A stretch of DNA of 13,966 nucleotides from Saprospiraceae bacterium (GCA_020852155.1 JADZBJ010000444.1:1-13966); one strand, 5' to 3'. Shown: positions 1-7,225, counted from the stretch's first letter. A program made the numbers and translations. Notes: generated from the letters alone by a model not told the origin.

Positions 1-942
1 CTGTTGTATGAAGGCGACCTGCTGGCAGCGCGTATCAGCGATGCCCAGTTCGAGTTGCTCATGGGCGACGATGAGTTGTCGGAGTTGCAAGGGATCGAAA
101 TTTCAGATCGCATCAAAGCGCAAAAAGTTAATCGCGTCTGGGATTTGATCTACATGAATCATCAAGCCATCATGGATGATTTTCAATGGATTATCCAAAA
201 TAAAACATCTGCTCCGCTGTCGGATACCAATCGCGTGATTGGCCCTCCCGAACTGGTGTTCCTCGAGCCTGGCGCTGTGGTAGAAGGGTGTATCCTGAAC
301 ACACAGCAAGGCCCGATTTACATTGGCGAAAGCGCTGAAGTGATGGAAGGCTGTATGCTCAGAGGCCCTATCGGTATCGGCTCGGGCAGCATCGTAAAAA
401 TGGGCGCTAAAATCTATGGCCCAACCTCTATTGGCCCCGGCTGTCGCGTCGGCGGCGAAGTGACGCGCTCCATCATGATTGGCAACTCCAATAAAGGCCA
501 CGACGGTTTCCTTGGCGATTCCGTCCTCGGCGAATGGTGCAACCTCGGCGCTGACACCAACAACTCCAACCTGAAAAACAACTACTCGGAGGTCAAACTC
601 TGGGATTATGAAACCGAGCGTTTTGAACGCACCGGACACCAGTTCGTGGGCCTCATCATGGGCGATCATGCCAAATGCGGCATCAATACGATGTTTAATA
701 CCGGAACGGTGGTGGGCGTGTCTGCCAATGTGTTTGGCGCAGGTTATCCGCGCAATTTCATCCCCGACTTTGCCTGGGGCGGCGCCGAAGCAGGCTATCG
801 CACCTATAAATTTGAAGAAGCATGCCAAACGGCTGAAATCGTCATGGCACGCCGCAAACTCCATTTCAAATCACTGGAAAAATCCATACTCGAACACGTT
901 TTTGAACAAACAGCCAAGTTCAGAACCTGGGAGAAAAATTGA
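1..942 (+). CDS. GlmU-like sugar nucleotidyltransferase/acyltransferase, 5'-truncated
   Basis: The reading frame is already open at base 1 and the stop TGA is at 940-942, so the N-terminus lies outside the window; the in-frame TTG at 4 is not a convincing start. The visible 313 or so residues resemble the Bacteroidota 'GlmU family protein' (usually near 390 residues), so roughly 80 residues of the nucleotidyltransferase half are probably missing. From about residue 75 onward the protein shows hexapeptide repeats of a left-handed beta-helix (for example GPIYIGESAEV, GPIGIGSGSIV, GPTSIGPGCRVGG), followed by a GHDGFLGDSVLGEWCNLGADT segment typical of this group. Family members are thought to make or modify sugar nucleotides for the cell envelope; the exact sugar is unknown. 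It is followed on the same strand by purM after a repeat-filled gap. This is not the canonical GlmU, and no gene symbol is given. Confidence 0.85.
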   Translation: MLYEGDLLAARISDAQFELLMGDDELSELQGIEISDRIKAQKVNRVWDLIYMNHQAIMDDFQWIIQNKTSAPLSDTNRVIGPPELVFLEPGAVVEGCILNTQQGPIYIGESAEVMEGCMLRGPIGIGSGSIVKMGAKIYGPTSIGPGCRVGGEVTRSIMIGNSNKGHDGFLGDSVLGEWCNLGADTNNSNLKNNYSEVKLWDYETERFERTGHQFVGLIMGDHAKCGINTMFNTGTVVGVSANVFGAGYPRNFIPDFAWGGAEAGYRTYKFEEACQTAEIVMARRKLHFKSLEKSILEHVFEQTAKFRTWEKN

Positions 943-983
943 TTGATCCGATTGAATCCGATTGATTCGATTAAATCCGATTG
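941..983 (+). repeat. Degenerate 9-10 bp tandem repeat, GATTGATCC-like
   Basis: About four and a half units follow one another: GATTGATCC (941-949), GATTGAATCC (950-959), GATTGATTC (960-968), GATTAAATCC (969-978) and GATTG (979-983). The first unit starts inside the TGA stop of the GlmU-like gene. The same sequence occurs inverted in the tails of the two modules farther right: 941-954 is the exact reverse complement of 1103-1116, and 959-972 of 1095-1108 and 1166-1179. The array could therefore fold against those tails in RNA. Confidence 0.75.
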
Positions 984-1003
984 CCCGTCGTAGAGTAGAT
1001 GGA

Positions 1004-1060
1004 ACGCGGATGACGCGGATGACGCGGATGACGCGGATGGTACACGGATTTACGCAGATT
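1004..1060 (+). repeat. 9-bp tandem repeat ACGCGGATG x4 with a degenerate tail
   Basis: Four exact head-to-tail copies of ACGCGGATG occupy 1004-1039. They are followed by diverged units that keep the same rhythm (ACACGGATT, TACGCAGATT) up to 1060. The array is translatable as repeated MTR-like residues, but that is a by-product of the repeat. I take it as part of a dispersed intergenic repeat family and not as a gene. A 9-bp periodic array of related composition occurs in the metK leader at 11010-11068. Confidence 0.85.
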
Positions 1061-1191
1061 TTCTTAGTGTCTCTTCGTGCCTTAGTGGTGAAAAAATCGA
1101 ATCAATCGGATCAATCAAATTTCCTTAGTGTTTCTTCGTGCTTCTTAGTGCCTTCGTGGTGAAAAAATCGAATCAATCGAACCAATCAAAT
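1061..1191 (+). repeat. Two direct copies of a 60/71-bp intergenic module
   Basis: Module 1 (1061-1120) and module 2 (1121-1191) share the order CTTAGTGT, CTTCGTGC, GTGGTGAAAAAATCGAATCAATCG and a CAATCAAAT end. Module 2 carries about 11 extra bases (an additional CTTCTTAGTGC-like block). The last bases of module 2 include the AT of the purM start codon, so the gene begins exactly at the repeat edge. CACTAAGG/CACGAAG-type intergenic repeats of this look are familiar from several bacterial groups including Bacteroidota; dispersal in this genome cannot be tested from one window. No -7 promoter box of the TAnnTTTG kind was seen here. Confidence 0.8.
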
Positions 1192-2368
1192 GTCTGATTT
1201 AAAATACGATCAACGCGGTGTTTCGGCCTCAAAAGACGAAGTACATGCAGCGATAAAGCACTTAGACAAGGGCTTGTTTCCTGACGCGTTTTGCAAGATT
1301 TTGCCCGATGTAGCGGCTGGAAATGCCAGTTGGTGTAACCTGCTTCACGCGGATACCGCCGGTACCAAAACCAGTCTTGCTTACCTGTACTGGCGCGAAA
1401 CCGGCGACCTGAGCGTATGGCCCGGCGTTGCACAGGATGCCATCGTGATGAATCTCGACGATATGGCCTGCGTGGGATGTACCAACGACATTGTTTTGAG
1501 CAGCACCATCGGGCGGAATAAAAAACTCATTCCCGGAGAGGTCATTGCGGCCGTCATCAAGGGCACTTCTGATTTTGTGGACAATATGCGCCAGTACGGC
1601 GTCAACCTGCACCTGGCCGGTGGTGAAACAGCCGATGTCGGCGATATTGTACGCACCATTGACGTCGGATTTACGGCATTTGCCCGCATGAAACGTCGCG
1701 ATGTGATGACGCCGGATATCCGCCCCGGCGATGTCGTTATCGGACTCGCATCATTCGGTCAATCCACTTATGAAACGGCTTACAACGGCGGCATGGGCAG
1801 CAACGGCCTCACAGCAGCCAGGCATGATGTGTTGTCAAAAATTTATGCCGAAAAATACCCTGAATCGTTCGACCCGAACCTGCCTCCCGAAGTGGTCTAT
1901 ACAGGCCAGCGGTTGCTGACGGAAAAAATCAAAATTGACAGTCAGCAAGACGTGACGGTTGGAAAATTAATCCTGTCACCAACCAGAACCTACCTGCCGG
2001 TGTTACAGGAAATGGTGTCGGAGCATCGCAAAAAAATTCATGCGTTGATACATGTCACCGGCGGAGGCCAGACCAAGGTGTTGAAGTTTGCCAAAGATGT
2101 ACACATCGTCAAAGACAACCTGTTTGATGTGCCGCCGCTTTTCCAAATGATTCAGCAAAGCAGTCACACACCCTGGCGCGAAATGTATCAGGTGTTCAAC
2201 ATGGGCCATCGGATGGAGATTTACACACCGGCGCGTCATGCTGACAATCTTATGGCGATTGCTGAAAAATATGGCATCGAAGCGCGCGTTATCGGGCGCG
2301 TCAGGCGCTCTTCCAACGGCGTAAAAGTGACAGTAAAATCGCCAAACGGCAAATTTGACTTTCAGTAA
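1190..2368 (+). CDS. purM: Phosphoribosylformylglycinamidine cyclo-ligase (AIR synthase)
   Basis: PurM closes the imidazole ring in purine biosynthesis: FGAM plus ATP gives aminoimidazole ribonucleotide (EC 6.3.3.1), in the cytoplasm. The 392-residue product matches the Bacteroidota form, which is longer than the roughly 345-residue enterobacterial enzyme. Motifs seen are DTAGTKTSLA (55-64, the DGVGTK-type loop), QDAIVMNLDD (82-91), GGETAD (144-149), LSPTRTY (262-268), HVTGGGQTK (288-296) and FNMGHRMEIY (336-345). In the last, GHR replaces the GIG of the classical enzyme, as I recall for other Bacteroidota PurM. The start is the first ATG of the frame and matches the family N-terminus (DLRGVSASK-like). 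It lies directly on the end of an intergenic repeat. The lipoprotein gene follows after 21 bp, suggesting co-transcription. Confidence 0.93.
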   Translation: MSDLKYDQRGVSASKDEVHAAIKHLDKGLFPDAFCKILPDVAAGNASWCNLLHADTAGTKTSLAYLYWRETGDLSVWPGVAQDAIVMNLDDMACVGCTNDIVLSSTIGRNKKLIPGEVIAAVIKGTSDFVDNMRQYGVNLHLAGGETADVGDIVRTIDVGFTAFARMKRRDVMTPDIRPGDVVIGLASFGQSTYETAYNGGMGSNGLTAARHDVLSKIYAEKYPESFDPNLPPEVVYTGQRLLTEKIKIDSQQDVTVGKLILSPTRTYLPVLQEMVSEHRKKIHALIHVTGGGQTKVLKFAKDVHIVKDNLFDVPPLFQMIQQSSHTPWREMYQVFNMGHRMEIYTPARHADNLMAIAEKYGIEARVIGRVRRSSNGVKVTVKSPNGKFDFQ

Positions 2369-2389
2369 ATATTTGATATACAAGGAGTT

Positions 2390-3256
2390 ATGAGAAATCT
2401 GATTTTGCTTTTGTCTTTTTTAATCCTGGCTGTTGCCTGTGGAAAAAAAGGTGAAAATCCTGAAATAAAAGCCCTCGAACAGGAAACCTCCACCACGTTC
2501 AATCTTGAATCCGGTAAAAAATTGCTGGCTTTGTATCAGGCTGAAGCGCAAAAAAATGCAGCAGACCATGCGTTAGCCTATCAATATCTTGTCAAAGCAG
2601 CCAACCTGCAATACAAACTGGGTGATGCCGTGGGCGCAGCCCGTTCAGCCAATGAAGCGCTGAAAAATCACGCTGAAGGGCAGGACAAAACCGGCGCTAT
2701 TGCCGTGTTGCAAAAAATCTCGAAAGACTATCATTATCGCACGGCTTCTACGCATGCTTTTAACACAGAAGACGTCAATGCCATGCTCAGCAACCTTCAG
2801 GGTAATCAACCGGCCATGGATTCGGTGTTGGCTCAGACGGCGCGTGCGATGGGCAATCCTGTTGTGACAGATAACAATAAAGCGCTCGAATTCATTGACT
2901 TGTCAGAAGGTTACGCTCACGTTATTGGTTACGATAAATATGCCGATAAATACGCCATGTTGTTGCTACGCGCAGCAGGCCTGGCTAAAAGCATTGAAGA
3001 ACCGCAAAAGGCGCTGCAACTCTATGATGATATTGCGACCCGTTTGCCTCAGCATCCCAAGGCGCCGACGGCCCTGTTCATGACGGCCTTTATTTATGAA
3101 AACGACCTTGGGCAAATGGACAACGCCCGCAAGGCTTACGAGCAGTTTTTGAATGTTTACCCCACCGATCAGGACTTCGCCGACGATGCGCGTGTGGCGC
3201 TGAAAATGCTGGGAAAAAGCCCGGAAGAAATTATCAAGGGATTTGAGGGGAAGTAA
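2390..3256 (+). CDS. Tetratricopeptide-repeat lipoprotein
   Basis: A 288-residue protein with a lipoprotein signal peptide: positive start (MRN), hydrophobic stretch 4-16 and lipobox LAVAC with the acylated cysteine at residue 17. The residues after Cys17 (GKKGEN) lack the acidic cluster of the Bacteroidota surface-export signal, so a periplasm-facing location is more likely. The rest is alpha-helical and alanine-rich. A clear TPR pair lies near the C-terminus (about 200-275: ALQLYDDIATRLPQHPKA..., then ARKAYEQFLNVYPTDQDFADDA), in the style of YbgF/BamD-like proteins. The specific role is unknown; TPR lipoproteins usually act as scaffolds for envelope assembly. An AAGGAG sequence (2382-2387) sits only 2 nt before the ATG, closer than an effective Shine-Dalgarno usually is. 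The gene lies 21 bp after purM and ends 6 bp from the convergent MFS gene. Confidence 0.85.
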   Translation: MRNLILLLSFLILAVACGKKGENPEIKALEQETSTTFNLESGKKLLALYQAEAQKNAADHALAYQYLVKAANLQYKLGDAVGAARSANEALKNHAEGQDKTGAIAVLQKISKDYHYRTASTHAFNTEDVNAMLSNLQGNQPAMDSVLAQTARAMGNPVVTDNNKALEFIDLSEGYAHVIGYDKYADKYAMLLLRAAGLAKSIEEPQKALQLYDDIATRLPQHPKAPTALFMTAFIYENDLGQMDNARKAYEQFLNVYPTDQDFADDARVALKMLGKSPEEIIKGFEGK

Positions 3257-3262
3257 TAATGC

Positions 3263-4501
3263 TTAAAGCGCAACTACAACCGTTGTATATTTTGGCATTT
3301 TCGGCATACGGCATTGAATAATCAAGGAAGAACCAATGGTCAATGCTCCAATCAGGAAAATGGCCACTTCGATGCCAAGCGCATCGGCTGTAATGCCTGA
3401 TATGACTGCCCCAATCGCATATCCGGCATCTCTCCACAATCGAAAAACACCGATGCTTTCCGCGCGCTGTGCAGGGGACGTCACTTGAGCAATGGTGGAC
3501 AAAAATGTTGGATATACCAGTGCTGTGCCAAGACCTAATGTTGCAGAAATCGCCGTCAACGTGTAAAAATCATGGGTAAAAGGCAACGCCATAATGGCCA
3601 AACCTTGCAACAACATTCCCCCGACAAGCATGGTTTTTTTAGGGAAATGATCTGACATCTTTCCCGTAAACAGTTGGCCAATGCCCCAAACAGTCGGGTA
3701 CAAGGCCGTGATGACGCCGATTTTATGTAAATCAAATTCGATGGATGCCAGGAAAATGGGGAGCAATCCCCAAATCATCCCGTCGTTCAGGTTGTTGACC
3801 AGACCGGCCTGCGTTACCGCGCTTAATGTCCTGTTTTTGAATGTCGTTTCTAGAAAAACATTGCCGAGTGGCGTTGTGTGATCGGCCAGGCTTTGTTTTT
3901 GGACAAATATGCGGGTATCTTTTACCCAAATAGCGGTTAGTAAAAAACCGGAAAACGCCATGAAAATACCCATATAAAAAGGCCAGGGCGTGACGCCGTA
4001 ATGGTCGGCTACAACTCCTGTCAACAAGGCAACCAAGCCAACGGCCAGATAACCGGCAAATTCATTCAGGCCCATCGCCAGCCCGCGATCTTTTTCGCCA
4101 GCCAGATCAATTTTCATGACGACCGTACTACTCCATGTCAGGCCCTGACTAACACCCAATAACAAATTGGCCATCACAATCCAGTTCCAGGATGTAGCAT
4201 GGATAAACATAAAAGGAATGGGCATGGCCAGTAACCAACCGATCAACAACAGGTTTCGGCGTCCGACAAGATTGGCAAAGCGTCCGGTGTAATAGTTGGC
4301 CAGTGCCTTGGATAGTCCAAAGGCTACAATAAAAGAAAGCAGTGCTGTTTTTGAGGCAATACCAAACTGCTCCTCGGCAAATTTGGGTAAAATGGTGCGC
4401 TCCAGGCCAACCATACCACCGACAAAGGCATTAACCAGTACCAACAAGGCAAATTGACGCCAGTTTTCTCGAATACCGGGCTGAATGTTATGCGTTTTCA
4501 T
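3263..4501 (-). CDS. Major facilitator superfamily transporter
   Basis: A 412-residue, strongly hydrophobic protein compatible with 12 membrane helices in two homologous halves. MFS motif A is visible after helix 2 (GRFANLVGRRNLL, 73-85), with its counterpart in the second half (TGKMSDHFPKKTML, 279-292). Other helical signatures are LLGVSQGLTWSS (114-125) and the soluble central linker around 195-225. Proton-coupled export or uptake in the inner membrane is expected; the substrate cannot be told from sequence. It is the last gene of a minus-strand run and starts 7 bp after the DsrE-family gene, so the two are almost certainly co-transcribed. That context suggests transport connected with sulfur or redox stress, but this is inference only. 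Confidence 0.9.
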   Translation of the reverse strand: MKTHNIQPGIRENWRQFALLVLVNAFVGGMVGLERTILPKFAEEQFGIASKTALLSFIVAFGLSKALANYYTGRFANLVGRRNLLLIGWLLAMPIPFMFIHATSWNWIVMANLLLGVSQGLTWSSTVVMKIDLAGEKDRGLAMGLNEFAGYLAVGLVALLTGVVADHYGVTPWPFYMGIFMAFSGFLLTAIWVKDTRIFVQKQSLADHTTPLGNVFLETTFKNRTLSAVTQAGLVNNLNDGMIWGLLPIFLASIEFDLHKIGVITALYPTVWGIGQLFTGKMSDHFPKKTMLVGGMLLQGLAIMALPFTHDFYTLTAISATLGLGTALVYPTFLSTIAQVTSPAQRAESIGVFRLWRDAGYAIGAVISGITADALGIEVAIFLIGALTIGSSLIIQCRMPKMPKYTTVVVAL

Positions 4502-4508
4502 CGGCGAC

Positions 4509-4865
4509 TCAACAGTTGATTACTTTGTCACTTTCGATGATCAGCCTGGTCAACTCCGCCATATTGCTGATTTCTGCTTTGTCTGCGAGTGACACGTTCT
4601 TCAATCCTCTGGCCTCAACGCAGCTGCCACACAGCAAAAGCCTTGCGCCTTTGTTGGTGGACAGTTTCAACATGCGCTCTATGTTATAGTAACCATTGGG
4701 CGTGTTCTGGTCGGCTATGGCGCAATTTACCCCGTCGGCCATCAGGAAGATGACCACTGATGTATCTGGAAAATCTTTGTTGAGTTGATTGGCAATACGA
4801 AGGGCGTTGTACGCCTTTTCTGTGCCGTATGGGGCATCATTAATGATGATTAAGACCTTTGACAT
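4509..4865 (-). CDS. DsrE/DsrF-like family protein
   Basis: A 118-residue small soluble protein starting MSKVLIIINDAPYGTEKAYNA, the typical beginning of DsrE-fold proteins. Cysteines are at 48 (GVNCAIADQ), 79 and 82 (LLLCGSCVEARGL) and at the last residue, 118. The C-x-x-C-x-x-RGL arrangement is characteristic of the family, whose better-known members relay sulfur as persulfide or sulfurtransferase partners. The sulfur role here is inferred from family resemblance. The frame stays open upstream to 4991, but that extension would overlap the end of the Crp/Fnr gene and is not family-like, so the ATG at 4863-4865 is chosen. It lies 64 bp after the regulator and 7 bp before the MFS transporter. 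A perfect palindrome lies 30 bp upstream of the start. Confidence 0.88.
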   Translation of the reverse strand: MSKVLIIINDAPYGTEKAYNALRIANQLNKDFPDTSVVIFLMADGVNCAIADQNTPNGYYNIERMLKLSTNKGARLLLCGSCVEARGLKNVSLADKAEISNMAELTRLIIESDKVINC

Positions 4866-4881
4866 AACGTAGAATTTTTGC

Positions 4882-4889
4882 CAAAGGTC
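4882..4889 (-). promoter_or_regulatory. Possible -7 promoter box for dsrE-MFS
   Basis: Read on the minus strand this is GACCTTTG, which differs from the Bacteroidota -7 consensus TAnnTTTG by one base. It lies 16 bp upstream of the DsrE start and 6 bp downstream of the palindrome at 4896-4917. A minus-strand TTTG occurs at 4919-4916, but its 26-bp spacing is longer than usual for a -33 element. This is weak on its own and is supported mainly by its position next to the palindrome. Confidence 0.3.
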
Positions 4890-4895
4890 AGGCGG

Positions 4896-4917
4896 TGTAA
4901 AAACCTGTCTTTTTACA
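4896..4917. promoter_or_regulatory. Candidate Crp/Fnr-family operator palindrome
   Basis: TGTAAAAA-CCTGTC-TTTTTACA is a perfect inverted repeat with 8-bp arms and a 6-bp spacer. The 22-bp overall architecture is that of classical Crp-family sites (TGTGA-N6-TCACA core). It lies in the 64-bp gap between the Crp/Fnr-family regulator gene and the DsrE gene, just upstream of a possible -7 box. I infer that it is the binding site of the cluster's own regulator. A short RNA hairpin is the alternative; there is no uridine run that would make it a good terminator. Confidence 0.55.
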
Positions 4918-4929
4918 AATGATAAATAA

Positions 4930-5481
4930 TTAAAGCAATCTGTTTCTGATCCGGCTGAGCGAAACCTGCGTAATGCCCAGGTAACTGGCAATGTATTTCA
5001 GCGGAATTTTCTGTACATAATCAGTCGAGTTCAGCAGATCGAGATACCGCTCTTTGGCACTTTTGAACTGTAAACTTTCCAGTCGCTTAACCGTATTGAC
5101 ATATTCCCGTTCAAAAATCAATCGAAACAGGCGTTCCAGATCATGGTGTTGATCGTACAATTGAAATAGTTTGAATGCATCAAGGGCAATAATCTCCGTA
5201 CGGTCAATGGTCTGAATCCCCTTTGATGTAGGCTGACCGGTAAACAGGCTTTCAGCACGTACAATCATGTCATTGTCAAAAGCAAAATGCTCGGTTATGT
5301 CATTCCCGTCTTTGTAATAAAATATTCTGGCGCTTCCTTTCTTGATGATATATACCGTACGGCAACTGCTGCCTACGGGCTGTATGAGTGCATTTTTAGG
5401 ATATACTTCCTCCCTCATCAACTGATTCAGTGCCTCTTTTGCAGCATCACTTATTTTGTAAATATTGTCAAACTGCATCAT
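4930..5481 (-). CDS. Crp/Fnr-family transcriptional regulator
   Basis: A 183-residue protein with the family's two parts. Residues about 15-115 form a cyclic-nucleotide-binding-like beta-barrel (SCRTVYIIKKGSARIFYYKDG, HFAFDNDMI), followed by a long dimerisation helix (about 115-140) and a C-terminal helix-turn-helix (IPLKYIASYLGITQVSLSRIRN, 159-180). No N-terminal cysteine cluster of the oxygen-sensing FNR type is present; the only cysteine is Cys40. The effector-binding pocket lacks an obvious cAMP phosphate signature, as in many Bacteroidota members, so the signal is unknown. The start ATG overlaps the stop of the amidohydrolase gene (ATGA, 5478-5481), implying translational coupling. It is probably the local regulator of this cluster. 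Confidence 0.9.
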   Translation of the reverse strand: MMQFDNIYKISDAAKEALNQLMREEVYPKNALIQPVGSSCRTVYIIKKGSARIFYYKDGNDITEHFAFDNDMIVRAESLFTGQPTSKGIQTIDRTEIIALDAFKLFQLYDQHHDLERLFRLIFEREYVNTVKRLESLQFKSAKERYLDLLNSTDYVQKIPLKYIASYLGITQVSLSRIRNRLL

Positions 5482-7040
5482 TGCCCGGTCATTAAAGATT
5501 CAATACGAATATTTTCGAGTTCAGAAGTCGGCGTTTCCAACGGATTTCGATCAAGGATCATCATGTCCGCCAGTTTCCCAGGCTCCAGACTTCCGGTATG
5601 TTTTTCATAGCCATTGGCCTGTGCTGCGCCGAGCGTGTAAGCGTGAAATGCTTCCCGGACGGAAATGCTTTCATCAGGTGCAATGGCATGCCCCGTCATA
5701 TCGCAACGCTCAATGGCATTTCGAATGCCTGTTAAGGGGTTGAAATTGCGCACAACAGGAGCGTCGGACGAGAAAGCCAGTGAAACACCGGCATCGAGCA
5801 CCGAGCGATAGGGGTATGTTCGGGACAAATAATCAGCATCGAGGTATTGCCTGAAATTCGCCCCTAATTCCCATAAAAAAATGGGTTGAGAAACGCAAAA
5901 AATGCCCAGCGCCGCCATTCTTTTCAGGTGTTCCGATTCGGGTAAGCCCAAATGTTCAATTCTGTGGCGTAGCGCCTTTCCGTTGGTCTTATCTAATTTT
6001 TCATAAACATCCAGCACCTGTTCAATGGCTCGGTCGCCGATGGCATGTGTGGCGATTCTGAACCCTGCGGATTGCGCTTCGAGCGCTTTTTGATAAAAAA
6101 AGTCAGATTCCAGGCGCATGACGCCGCTTTCATTCGTGCCGCGATAGGTTCGTTTTAACGCCGCTGTTTTTCCACTCAATCCGCCATCGGCAAAGAATTT
6201 AACCGTATTGACCTGCAAGTAATCTGTTTCAATCAGGTCAGGCAGCGCCAGGGCCGTCGTCGCGCCATCGGGTACGCGAATAGGTATGGCATTCACCCGC
6301 ACGCGCAGGCTGCCTTCTCGTTCCATCATGCGATACACGTCCATGAGTTCAGGATGCACCGCCGGGTCGGTTACGCTGGCGATACCTGCTTTGAGCAGTG
6401 CCTCTTGTGCTGCCAGTATCATGGTTCGGTATTCTTCCGGACCGGGTGTAGGCATTACTTTTTTTGGAAATCCAAGCGCAGTTTCAGTGATGATGCCATT
6501 GGGTTGTCCGTGCTCGTCGAGCCGTATTTCTCCTCCCGCAGGAACGGGCGTATGGGCGTATATTCCACTGGATTCAAGGCCTTTTGTATTTAAAACGGCA
6601 ATATGCGCGCAAGTTCGAATGACTTGCACCGGACGGTCACGGATGACTTTATCCAGGTCATGTCGGGTAGGCATTCGACCTTCTGACATGTTGGCCTCGT
6701 TGAATCCTCGTGCCGTAATCCAGGCTCTTTCAGGATGTTTTCGCGCAAAATCAGCCAGTTTTTCCTGCATTTCAACAATACTGCCTACGCCGCGCAGGTC
6801 AAGCATATAGGTAAGCAGATCGCCCACTTTCCACAGGTGCATGTGCGGGTCAATGAACGCCGGCATGAGCGTTTTTCCCGACAGGTCATGAAAAGTTGTA
6901 TTCGGCGGCACACTGTTTTTCAGGGCATCCAGGGCGCCCGATTGCCGGATTTGTCCGTTGGAAACCCAAAGCGCCTCCGGCGTTTCAGTGCGGCCATCCA
7001 TTGGAAGGATATGGCCATTGAAATACAGGGTATTTGTCAT
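5478..7040 (-). CDS. Amidohydrolase, YtcJ-like (TIM-barrel metal-dependent hydrolase)
   Basis: A 520-residue protein of the amidohydrolase superfamily, YtcJ-like/amidohydrolase-3 type. Metal-site motifs in order are FIDPHMHLW (62-70, the HxH pair His66/His68), KFFADGG (281-287, candidate carbamylated or metal-bridging lysine), THAIGDRAI (331-339, His332), RIEHLGLP (360-367, His363) and FSSDAPV (423-429, Asp426). The C-terminal part returns to the small composite sandwich domain (GSLEPGKLADMMILDRNPLE, 483-502). No signal peptide is seen, so it is probably cytoplasmic. Relatives hydrolyse N-substituted formamides, other amides or cyclic amides; the substrate here cannot be assigned. Its stop overlaps the regulator's start by 4 bp. 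Upstream lies the 161-bp insertion element that separates it from the T9SS gene. Confidence 0.9.
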   Translation of the reverse strand: MTNTLYFNGHILPMDGRTETPEALWVSNGQIRQSGALDALKNSVPPNTTFHDLSGKTLMPAFIDPHMHLWKVGDLLTYMLDLRGVGSIVEMQEKLADFARKHPERAWITARGFNEANMSEGRMPTRHDLDKVIRDRPVQVIRTCAHIAVLNTKGLESSGIYAHTPVPAGGEIRLDEHGQPNGIITETALGFPKKVMPTPGPEEYRTMILAAQEALLKAGIASVTDPAVHPELMDVYRMMEREGSLRVRVNAIPIRVPDGATTALALPDLIETDYLQVNTVKFFADGGLSGKTAALKRTYRGTNESGVMRLESDFFYQKALEAQSAGFRIATHAIGDRAIEQVLDVYEKLDKTNGKALRHRIEHLGLPESEHLKRMAALGIFCVSQPIFLWELGANFRQYLDADYLSRTYPYRSVLDAGVSLAFSSDAPVVRNFNPLTGIRNAIERCDMTGHAIAPDESISVREAFHAYTLGAAQANGYEKHTGSLEPGKLADMMILDRNPLETPTSELENIRIESLMTGQ

Positions 7041-7056
7041 GGCGCGAAGTTGCGTA

Positions 7057-7064
7057 TTTCTGTT
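7057..7064. repeat. Target-site duplication, left copy
   Basis: TTTCTGTT directly abuts the left end of the 161-bp palindromic element and is identical to 7226-7233 at the right end. It is read as the 8-bp target duplication made on insertion. Confidence 0.85.
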
Positions 7065-7225
7065 GTAACTGGTTAGGTCAGCGGTTTTGGATCAAAAAAG
7101 CAGGCGATTTTAGGTCAATCAAGCCGCTTTTTGAGTTCGATGCAGCGCATCGGACGAGAAAAACGGCGAAGAGTGGCCTAAAATAGACCTTTTTTGACCA
7201 AAATGGGAGCGACCTAACCAGTTAC
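7065..7225. mobile_element. MITE-like 161-bp element, possibly IS66-mobilised
   Basis: The ends are a 15-bp perfect inverted repeat, GTAACTGGTTAGGTC at 7065-7079 and its reverse complement at 7211-7225. The interior is also palindromic but imperfect: TTTTGG-A-TCAAAAAA (7085-7099) pairs with 7190-7203, ATTTTAGG (7107-7114) with 7177-7184, and CGATGC-AGC-GCATCG (7138-7152) is the centre. Symmetry runs exactly about base 7145. An 8-bp direct repeat flanks it. There is no coding capacity, so it would need a transposase in trans. IS66-family elements are known for GTAA ends and 8-bp duplications, so an IS66-type transposase is the best guess. In RNA the element would fold into one long hairpin. 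No TAnnTTTG promoter was found inside it. Confidence 0.82.

Noticed and set aside
103..864. 253-codon open frame antisense to the GlmU-like gene
   Set aside because: It lies wholly within a clearly coding gene on the other strand, has no recognisable domain and is rich in residues typical of antisense frames.
962..1162. Open frame of 66 codons starting with repeated MTR residues
   Set aside because: It is translated from the ACGCGGATG array and the repeat modules, with no family resemblance.
1004..1191. CRISPR-like array
   Set aside because: Units are 9 bp or degenerate 60-71 bp direct copies with no regular spacers and no cas genes nearby.
4866..4991. 42-residue N-terminal extension of the DsrE-family frame
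   Set aside because: It overlaps the 3' end of the Crp/Fnr gene by 62 bp and the extra residues are not DsrE-like; the MSKVLIIIND start fits the family.
7065..7225. Reading the palindrome as a simple Rho-independent terminator of the T9SS gene
   Set aside because: It is far longer than a terminator, lacks the GC stem with a uridine tail, and has exact flanking 8-bp direct repeats that a terminator would not have.
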